A DNA stretch of 64,000 nucleotides from Platanthera guangdongensis (Eukaryota; Streptophyta; Magnoliopsida; Asparagales; Orchidaceae), in NCBI GenBank assembly GCA_039583875.1, contig CM077151.1:26775940-26839939 (forward strand), given 5' to 3'. Made by a program: the position numbers and the translations under genes. How positions within the stretch are numbered: the stretch's first letter is position 1; the number at the start of each line of letters is the position of its first letter. The notes below the pieces were generated by a model, which was given only the letters and a program-made list of their open reading frames with translations, was not told the origin of the DNA and did no database searches. This document shows, in pieces, positions 55,817-64,000 of the stretch.

Positions 55817-57785
55817 GGGTGCTGTTACTAGCAAACCCTATTTGGTTTTTAACAAACCATTACTATTAGCAAACCTTCAATTTTCAAAATGGTTATTTGA
55901 AAACCATTTTGTTACTAGCAAACCACTATAAAAAAAAATTAAAAAAAATTGTTTAAATCATTCATTATTTCAAAATAACTCACTACTTATAATGACATTA
56001 AAAATTGATCTCAAATGTATTCGTTCAACTACTAATGTTAGTACTAGAAATTAGCCAAAATGCCGCAAAATTGTGTTTTGTAATCTTTAAACAAAATATT
56101 TAAACATTTCATCATCTGCACAAATATTTAAATATCATCATCTGCTCTGAAATCTTTAAACAAAATATTATCATCATCTGCACAAAATTAATAGTAACCG
56201 TTAGCAATTTTATGATTAGTAATGCTTCTACAATGTAAATGTAATTGACAATTGTTTTTCTACTTGAAGCTCACCAAAAGACAAAAGTCAAGAAATGCAA
56301 AATCCAATTGCCTTTTTATAGCAATTACGTCCATTGTTCACACTTTCACCTGCATCCGAAATTTAAATCATTTATATTGCATCGCAAAATAAGTTAATAT
56401 AAACAAGTATATAAACAATGTTTCACTTACATTTCATTCCTTTTTGTTGAGAATGCATTCCCATGAACTTCCAACTTGTGTTTTATATCTCCTCCAAGGA
56501 GAGTATAATGGTGGAAGTGGAGTTCCTTCTTTCATGCATAATTTGACAAAATGATTACCGTTTATGAATCCAATCCAAATAGTGTTTGGTACGTGAGGAA
56601 TTGGTGCGTCCAATGGTATATGTCGCGGAAAGAAATAGTGCAGTGGAGACATGGGTTTGGGGGTGCTGTGTGGGGAGGACAAAAAGGTTGAGAATGATCT
56701 CCTTCAGGGTTCGTTGTTTCAGCCGCAATAGTAGAAAAGTGGCTTGAGATGGTGTCACCAGTGATTAAGATACTCATGCTTCTGAATGTGCACTGCTTCA
56801 ATATGATTTGGCCAACCACAGAAGTAGGCATGTCTACCACTTTGATTTGTGTGCCTCCTGTTGTGTACATCGCTGATGTGCTTCACAGTGTGGTTTTCTA
56901 CCAATCGTACCAAAAGTCAGGCACGGCGTTGGAGGAACCCACTTTATCAGGGCCTAAGACGGAGCAAGAGGGACCTACGCCAGAGCCTGGGCTAAATTTA
57001 GGAGCATGAAGCAAACATCTGAAAAAGATGGCACGTTGAGAGATAAGTTTGCATTGTGAACATGTACAAACAAAATCCCTGGAGGCATCTTTTAAGTTTT
57101 TTTTAGTTCCTCAAAATTTTCTGTTAATGGATTTCACTGATTGTTTTAGTTCTGTAATCTACCAATTTCAACCCGCTGAAATGTCAAAAACTTTTATATA
57201 AGAAGGAAATGCAGGTAATCATTACGATTTATTTGGATGTGGTATGAATATTAGTTTTGTAAGCACACGGTTTTGCCTTAGGGTTTTCAAGCTCAATTCT
57301 ACTGTTGTAGGTCAATATCTTTCCTCTGAAGATCCATTTAACAAAAAGTATGTATCGGATGATGTGGCACTATTTCTTTCCGAGAGATGAACAAGACCAA
57401 CAGATACGGCAGGTATATGTCGCGAAAAGTGGTTTGCCGGTGAGAGAGCGAAAGCGGCGGGCCTCTTCGAGCTCCTCCTTATCTTCGATCGTCACCTCAA
57501 TCTTCACCCGAATGTCGCCGATTCGCAGGGAGCAGGAGTGAATGATGTCGCTGTCTCGCCGGAGGTTGTCGCCGGGAACCGAGCACAGTCGAAGGCAGAT
57601 GTCGTCGACTCGTCGGGGGAGGGGCAGCGAATCGCGAAACTAGGGTGGGGAGGCGGCTCGCGAACTGCGGGTGGGGGATTAGGTTAGGTTTGCTAACAGT
57701 GGAAATGAGCCAACACAAAAAGTTAAACTTTTGCAGTTTTGAAGGTTTGCTAAAAACCAAATAGGGTTTGCTAGTAACAGCACCC
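55817..57785. mobile_element. Nested transposon (1969 bp) with GGGTGCTGTTACTAGC ends
   Basis: Terminal inverted repeats GGGTGCTGTTACTAGCAAAC and, on the right, the complement, about 35 bp. It is flanked by a perfect 8-bp duplication TTTTTAAA (55809-55816 and 57786-57793), and the MULE terminus resumes on the right. An 8-bp duplication fits hAT; the internal OTU-like remnant fits MULEs, which usually make 9 bp. A relative lies at 62323-63392. Confidence 0.8.
56434..56900 (-). pseudogene. OTU-like protein fragment of a MULE-associated gene
   Basis: The minus-strand frame encodes PHVPNTIWIGFINGNHFVKL, then GTPLPPLYSPWRRYKTQV and SSWECILNK. It resembles the C-terminal part of OTU-type cysteine-protease-like proteins carried by some plant MULEs (pattern IxIGFVNxxHFV...CPLPP). 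The upstream part (WVDMPT-like, 56870-56700) is degraded and out of frame. The catalytic Cys region is not visible. Confidence 0.5.
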
Positions 57786-57793
57786 TTTTTAAA

Positions 57794-58060
57794 TAAGGCA
57801 CTTTGCACCCCCCCCATTTGCCATAACTTTGACACTTTGCACCCTATGCTAAATTTCAGAGGGGTATTTTTATCCAAATTTTGCTGAAATGACATATATT
57901 AGCATTTTGCACCCCGAATTCTTAAAATTGGCATTTTGCACCCCGAAATTTTTCATTGGCGTTTGGCATCCTGAATTCCTTACATTGGCGTTTTACACCC
58001 CGAATTCTTTACGCTGATACTTTGCACCCCGAATTTTTATAATGTCATTTTGCGATAATT
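57794..58060. repeat. Subterminal tandem repeat of the MULE (GGCATTTTGCACCCCGAATT type)
   Basis: About eight units of ~28 bp related to GGCACTTTGCACCC/TTTTGCACCCCGAATTCTT. A smaller set in reverse orientation occurs at the right end (62110-62245). These look like amplified terminal motifs, which may serve as multiple transposase binding sites. Confidence 0.75.
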
Positions 58061-58504
58061 TTATAAAAAATATATGCCTTCAAAATCGAATATTAACACT
58101 CATATTACAGAAAATTAGCACCCACATTACATCATTGCGAACAAAACAATATTACATTAATGGTAATGTAAGGAATGATGTCCATTCCTTATTGAGTGCA
58201 TATTACACTGTCATTTTGCAGCCGGGAAATTAGCAGCACATGTTACATAATTTTCAAAAGAGAATACAATATTACAGTAGCAGTCAAATACTTAATACAG
58301 CTCACGATCATCTAAAGCATAATACAGTACAAAACATAATTTAGTCAAAAACATAATGCAGTACAAAACATAGTGTCGTCCAAAACATAATGCAGTCCAA
58401 AATATAATGCAGTCCAAAACAGTAGCAGTCCACGATCATCTCCTTTTGACGATCATGTTCACGATCATGATTTCCTCCTCACCTGCATATTAACATGTCA
58501 ATGA

Positions 58505-60672
58505 TTAAAGAAACATGTGAATAATATAAAATAATAAAAGAGAAAAAGATGACTTAATGTTTACCGGTTGCTTTGATCTCGTACTAGTCGTTGCATCTTG
58601 ACTGTTGGGGGCCTCAATACAACAACTCTTTTTGGTATGTCCTCTCATCCCACAGTTGGAGCACACATACTTCATACCATGCCTATTTACTCCATATTTT
58701 TTCTCTTGTAATTCATCTTTCTCTTTTCTTCTAGCATGTTTAGATGGTCTTTCAGGCTTCTTGTCAACATTACACCACGGCACAATTGGATTCAAATTGG
58801 CTAACGACCACTCTTTATGTGTTTTTATAGGATTCAACATGTGTTCATATGCCCTCATAAACATTTTTCTTCTATACCAATGGGCAACATAGTCTTCAAT
58901 GTTTTCTATCCGATAAAATATGCATGATGTTGCATGCACACAAGGAATACCCGTTAGATCACATCACCTGCAACTATAACTTCTTGAACTCAAATTAACC
59001 GTCCATTTGTCTCCCGTCCACCCTTCAATTTCAAATTTGTCATGTCCATTCCACACTAAGATGTAATTGTGTGCATTTTTTTGTTATTCTCTAAAATTCG
59101 TTGTATGGAATGACATATATCTCCATTAAACTTGAAAATTGTCTTTTTGGGTGTGTAGCCTCTTCATGAGCAACACCCTTATAGTCTCTAACATAGTAAT
59201 TATAAGCTTATCCCTTGCCTTTAAAATTACTTTGTTGAATGCCTCACAAAAATTATTTAATAACATATCACATTTAGGCCAAGTGCTAAAGTGAGATTTT
59301 GCCCAATGTCTTTTATGTCTTTCTCTTACCCATTCGTACGCTTTTTTGTCACATGCTTTCAACTTCTCCATCTCGCTATTGAAATCTACAAGCCTAGTGG
59401 CGGATGTTGTCTTCTATAGCAAATCTTTTAGTTGCATGCCTCTATGTTTTTGTTTGAAGTTGTTGTACATATGCCGCAAACAAAACCTATGTTCCGCATT
59501 TGGTAATAACTCACTAACTGCCTTCATTAGCCCTTTTTGCTTATCTGAAATTATTGACCATGTGTATGTGTTTTCAATGCACAAGTCTTCTATTAGAAGA
59601 CTAGTAAACCACCTCAAAGTCTTTGTATTTTCTTTCAAAACAACCGCATAAGCAATATGAAACATATTATTATTACCATCAACCCCAACAACGCATAATA
59701 ATACTCCACCAGTTGATGTTTTCAAATGAGTCTCATCTAAACCTATAATAGGTCTTCATCCTGCCATAAAACCTCTCTTCAATGCATCCCAACATATATA
59801 TAATCTTTTAAAAATACATGTTTGTGAGGTCACATCATCTTGCATTTAATTTTAATTGTAGTTCCAGGATTGGTCCTATAAATCTCTTCGAAGTAATCCC
59901 AATGTTTTGCATATTGCTCCATCTCTGTGTCACTAATTAATTTAGAGGCATGTTTTTTGACCCTATACATCTTCCACAAACTTAAAGATGTTTTAGTGTC
60001 CTTCTGCATTATTTCCTGCATCGAACTTGCGGGTCACTCTAGATTGCTCCTAATGTTGTGCTCATACTTCCTCGCAAGAAACTTAGAGTTACAATGTCGA
60101 GAGTTTGGAACTCTATAACATGTATGTTCACCTTTGATTGTTTTAACTTGAAAAGTTTTTTCAGTCTTCGACATGAACGAAGCAAACATAATCCAACCAC
60201 AATCACATGTTACCTGAATCTTGTCACTACAATTTTTAGTGAACTTTAAAGGCCTTCCTTGTTTTGTAGCGTATAATCTAACGACATCCTGAAAGTCAGA
60301 AGCACTATTGAAACACAATTTCACGTCGAACTCAAAATCAGAATCATTTTCATCTTCTTGAAAAACTTGCATTCCTTTTCGTGAACTAGATGAGGAATGA
60401 CTACCAGGCTCCCTTATATGTATTCCGACGTTTGTTTTCAAAGGTTGTTTTATTTCCACTCTTTCACCAACCACTTCAATTTCATTCTCTACATTATCAT
60501 CATCTAACAAAGCATCCATCTCAAATTCACTATCATGCAAATCATCACTAAATGACAAAATATCTTGGTCTGATTCCTTATCCATGCATAGTGAATCACT
60601 ACTACTATCAACATCTAATTCTTCTTCATCAATCAACATGTTTTGCCACTCAACAACTCCGGGATTAGACAT
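58505..60672 (-). pseudogene. MULE transposase (mudrA/MuDR type), decayed
   Basis: It starts at ATG 60670-60672 (MSNPGVVEWQN) with an acidic N-terminal region. A MuDR-type plant domain follows (FDVKLCFNSASDFQDVVRLY, TCDCGWIMFASF). The MULE catalytic core is spread over broken frames: TSTGGVLLCVVGVDGNNNMF, IISDKQKGLMKAV, HRFCLRHMYNNFK. Next come the SWIM zinc finger (CDLTGIPCVHATS at about 58940-58970, preceded by a stop where Trp-like residues occur) and a CCHC knuckle (CSNCGMRGHTKKSC). Stops at 60034 and others, and frameshifts near 59410 and 59740-59830, make it inactive. Confidence 0.85.
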
Positions 60673-60714
60673 GTCGATTGAATGTGAACTGAATACCGAA
60701 AACATAAATCTCAA

Positions 60715-62090
60715 TAAAAAATAGATATAAGAAATCTGGAAATAAATATGGACTGAAATGGAAATAAAAAACAGACAATACCTCAGATTTGGGGATAAAT
60801 GCGTCGCGTATGCCCCTAAATGAACAACGAAATCTGAAAAAAGAGGAGAAACACTAAATGAGATTTCTTAATAATTAGGTAAAGGTGCATATAATAGATT
60901 TTTTAACAAAATTCTAACATCATACAATTTGAATTTTACTATCATATGAATCTGTGAAGGATTCAGTCTTTTAACTAGTGTGTTTTATGCACTATGATTT
61001 GAAAATATGTTAACAAAATGACGTCTCTTCATGAAGCCCCAGCTTTATAACTACTTCCTTTCCCTAGATAGGAGATGTGCTACACACTGCTTGGTGAAAT
61101 TTTAATGTATTTAAAGATTTCATTGCATAATTAAGTAGTTTCATTGATCTCTAACTTTTTCCACCAATCACATCAAGATGTTAAAAATAATGTATGATAA
61201 AAGTAGAATATTTTGCGTTTCTCATTGGACTGCCTATACAAAAATGTAAAGATGAATGGAGCTTTTGAGTTTGATTTGCTTATGTAGCTTCAATTTGTGG
61301 TACTACAGATGCATGCTTGGTTTGGTACAAATTCTATGAGGTGGATCTTCAATATGCTGATTTGGAGGTTGTTCCTAGTTTGAATCTTTTAAAAAATTAT
61401 TTTTGCGGTATCACGATGTAAATTAGTTGGCACATTAAGCAAACTAGCCTTGAAAAATAGTCCACCACAAATGTGCCTAACACAATAAGATGGTATGCAA
61501 CATAGTTCGATAATACCTAATGCTACACTGTAGTCATTATTATGTCTTGGAAAAATACCATATAAGGGCCTGCCAAATATATAAAATCCTGTGGTGATAT
61601 TGTTTTACGATCCAGAATAAAGTTCATTTGTTTGCTCAAAAGGACAAAAAAATTTCTCAGAACCAAAAGTAGAAAATAAAGTTCATAAGTTCTCCATCTT
61701 CCTTCCCCTTCGGCTGAAAGATCGAGTGGTAGGTCTGAAAGATCTCTGGAGCTTCTCATTTCCTCCATGCGTTTGGCCGTCGTTTTACTCTGCAACCAGG
61801 AAATGAATCTATAACCATTACAGTACCTGAAGTCGGAGAAGAAGCCCGATCGCTGTAAATTTCCGACGAGCTCAAGGTTCCGATGACCTTGACGTTTCGA
61901 CAAGCTTAACACTCCGATGAGCCCATCCTTGGAGGATCTCAGCTTCCACGAAAGCACGGTGCTCCAACGAGCTCAGTTCTCTGGCGATTTTGGCTCTCCA
62001 ATGGATGACCTAAGTTATCGCCTACTGGAGAGGGAAAACGTCGGCGTGGATGGGAAATGACGAAATGAAGAAGTGAAACCCTAAAATCTG
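60715..62090. other. Non-coding right part of the MULE
   Basis: No gene recognised. The 144-codon ORF at 61523-61957 has no family resemblance; 61700-62090 is less AT-rich and could be a captured host fragment or the transposase promoter/leader. Confidence 0.4.
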
Positions 62091-62322
62091 TCATTTAAAT
62101 GAGATAGACCAAAATGCCCCTCTAAAAGTTATCCTAGGGTGCAAAGTGTCAAAAAAGCTTAAATGGGGTGCAAAGTGCCTTATTTAACATTTCAGGGTGC
62201 AAAGTGCCAAAAGTGTGCAAATGGGGGGGGGGTGCAAAGTGCCAAAAAGGCGTAAAACCTAAAACTCCCACAGTGAGTTTCGTGGTTTATGGATTTATTT
62301 TGAGAAGTTTAAAATAACTAAT

Positions 62323-63392
62323 GGTGTTGTTAACAGCAAATTCAATTTGATTTCTAGCCAACTCAATTTGATTTCTAGTAAACTCTCATTTTTCAAAATA
62401 GATATTTGAAAATTATTTTGTTACTAACAAATCAACATAAGTTTTGTTAAAAAAACAAATTTTGTTTAAAACATTTATTTTTTCAAAATAACATATTACA
62501 TATAATGACATTATAAATGATTTCAAATCTGTACATTCAACCACTTATATTAGCATTAGAAATGAGTCAAAATGCCGCAAAAATTTATTTAGTATGTCCA
62601 AAACTCCCTTTTTAACAAAATATCATCATCCACGCCAAAATCTTTAAACAAAATATCGGCTGATTTAGAAATATATTTGATTTCTAATTTTTATAAAGGT
62701 GTGTTGTATATACAAGTTAAGTATATATAAAAATATACGTATCTTTTTTAACAGCAACTTATATGTACATTTTAATGAGAAGTGTTCAACATGAAAGTTG
62801 TAGATCTCGACGAGATCTACAATTTTCATGTTGAATATGTTTTGATTTGAAGCAATTTAGACCCTCAATTTGGCCCCAGAAAAAAGTCACGTCGAACATA
62901 CGTAAGGACGCCCGGGGATCGGCGTGACTTTTTTCGGGAGCCAAATCAGGGGCTTAAACGACTTCAAATCAAAAAATGTTCAACATCACAGTTGTATATC
63001 GCGACGAGATCTACAACTTTGATGTTGAACGTTTTTTGATTTGAAGAAGTTTTGATACTCGACTTGGGCTCCGAAAAAAGTCACACCGAAAATTTGTACG
63101 GACGACTCCTTCCATGCGTATCTGTTTCCGGGCTTAAATTGGAGGTCTAAACGACTTCAAATCAAAAACTAACTAACATGAAAGTTGTAGATCTCGATGA
63201 AATCTACAATTTTCATGTTGATCACTTTTTCAAATGAGAAATATTTGGAGCTAAAAATGCAAAAATTATAAAAAAAACAAGATTGGTTTGTTATTAGTAA
63301 TTTTTTGGAAGAGAAAAAAATGCAAAAAATGACTAAATCTTTTTTTTTTTTGATTACTAGTAACAAAAGTGGGTTTGCTAATAACATCACCC
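62323..63392. mobile_element. Second copy of the GGGTGCTGTTACTAGC family (1.07 kb)
   Basis: The left end GGTGTTGTTAACAGCAAATT and the complement of the right end (GGGTGATGTTATTAGCAAAC) match the ends of the element at 55817-57785. The first ~350 bp are also similar (for example CATATAATGACATTA and ATGCCGCAAAA). Flanking 9-mers ATAACTAAT / TTAACTAAT differ at one base. It carries a palindrome array in its interior instead of the OTU fragment. Confidence 0.7.
62780..63231. repeat. Palindrome array sharing a ~44-bp module with the 29.2-kb foldback
   Basis: Three modules of the form AACATGAAAGTTGTAGATCT-CG-and complement lie at about 62787-62832, 62980-63031 and 63175-63220. The intervals are themselves inverted repeats (AATCAAAAAATGTTCAAC, GAAAAAAGTCAC and complements). 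The centre contains GCCCGGGGATCGGC. Confidence 0.8.
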
Positions 63393-63585
63393 TTAACTAA
63401 TCTACATAGATGGTTATTTGTTAAATATTTAAAATAAATTAAATAAAATAATCCCATTACATTCAGCGTAGCACTTCTTACGATGGAGTTTTCTGTCTAG
63501 GATGCAGGACAAGCGTCACCTTTAATTGTCACCCTGGCATTGCATCAGGAGTTCGCCATGACGTAAGTACACATTACTTGTTGTT

Positions 63586-63812
63586 TTATCAGGGACTGCA
63601 GCTCGTACATCCCAAACCCGACTCCGGCATGGGCTTTCATGCAGCAGGTTGTTGAGGAGGGCTCTCGAACCCGTTGACTCCTTAATAAGAAGTGATTTGG
63701 AGGCTCCTTATCAAGGAGTTTGCGGGTTTGAGACCCCTCCTCAACAACCCATCATATGAGGGTCATGACAGAGACGGGTTGGGTGTACGGGTTGCAGTCC
63801 CTGATAAAGCCG
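63586..63812. repeat. Long inverted repeat (~227 bp)
   Basis: TTTTATCAGGGACTGCAG (63586-63603) pairs with TTGCAGTCCCTGATAAAG (63795-63812). Inside, GTTGTTGAGGAGGG pairs with CCCCTCCTCAACAAC, and the tRNA-like GAACCCG/CGGGTTTGAG pair inversely. It appears to be two head-to-head copies of the SINE-like repeat that follows at 63893. Confidence 0.7.
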
Positions 63813-63892
63813 CTAGTGGTGTGACGCCATGGTGGACCCCGGGTGCGACGCCAAGGTGGCCAGCGGGTTTGACGCATGTCCTAGCATCGTAA

Positions 63893-64000
63893 AAGTGCAC
63901 CTCAGTTGGTGACGAGGAGTTGTTTGGAGGCTCCTTATCAAGGAGATTGCGGGTTCGAAGCCACTCCTCAACAATCTGTTGCATGAAGACCGTGTCAGAT
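63893..64000 (+). mobile_element. tRNA-derived SINE-like repeat, cut by window end
   Basis: CTCAGTTGGTGACGAGGAG resembles a polymerase III A box and GCGGGTTCGAAGCC a B box, about 35 bp apart, as in tRNA-derived SINEs. Relatives are present in the inverted repeat to the left. The 3' end lies outside the window. Confidence 0.5.

Larger units (their letters stand above)
55753..62251 (-). mobile_element. Mutator-like element (MULE) with 9-bp target duplication
   Basis: A perfect 9-bp direct repeat GTAAAACCT flanks it (55744-55752 and 62252-62260). The ends are inverted: GGCTTTTTGGCACTTTGCAC on the left and GCCTTTTTGGCACTTTGCAC on the complement of the right, continuing with further CACTTTGCACCC repeats. 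It carries a decayed mudrA-type transposase (58505-60672) and about 1.5 kb of non-coding sequence towards the right end. Another transposon is inserted in its left terminus (55817-57785). Confidence 0.88.

Overview
The window is nuclear DNA of a flowering plant, most likely a eudicot. The signs are GT-AG introns, a plant RBP45/47-type RNA-binding protein, an LRK10L-type receptor kinase and plant-specific transposon families. It is a gene-poor, transposon-rich region. Only three host genes can be supported: the 3' exons of an RBP45/47-like gene (1825-3367, +), an LRK10L-like receptor kinase (5345-7818, -) and an intact single-exon alpha/beta-hydrolase (48176-49201, -). A fixed-size assembly gap lies at 32081-32580.

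Left part (1-8 kb): a putative minus-strand Copia end (1-719), the RBP exons, an Au-like SINE with a target-site duplication (TSD), a solo LTR with a CACAC TSD, and the kinase gene with a MULE-like MITE in its first intron.

8.06-22.83 kb: one large, degenerate, formerly autonomous Helitron on the minus strand. It encodes an N-terminal domain, an HUH Rep domain and a Pif1-like helicase, broken by nonsense codons and a frameshift. It also carries captured RRM-like fragments and internal duplications.

22.83-29.7 kb: a cluster of small non-autonomous Helitrons joined by (TA)n arrays. It includes two Helitron 3' ends facing each other across one (TA)48 array, a GC-rich palindrome, an array of GCGAAGC hairpins, minisatellites next to 3' ends and a 380-bp foldback element.

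30.9-43.3 kb: two Gypsy gag fragments on either side of the gap, then a hAT transposase gene split by a 9-kb gag-only LTR element (TR-GAG type). That element has a tandem duplication of its 3' LTR region and an array of short segments flanked by splice-like signals. 45.4-48.1 kb: a SINE, a LINE reverse-transcriptase remnant interrupted by a hAT MITE, and paired MITE-like units.

49.4-55.7 kb: a nearly complete chromodomain-type Gypsy element with a perfect TTTTG TSD, inserted about 210 bp upstream of the hydrolase start codon. 55.75-62.25 kb: a MULE with a perfect 9-bp TSD and a decayed transposase. A second transposon family is nested in its left terminus, and another copy of that family lies just beyond its right end. 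The window ends in inverted and tRNA-derived SINE-like repeats. The elements form nested layers, and several junctions with TSDs show the order of insertion.
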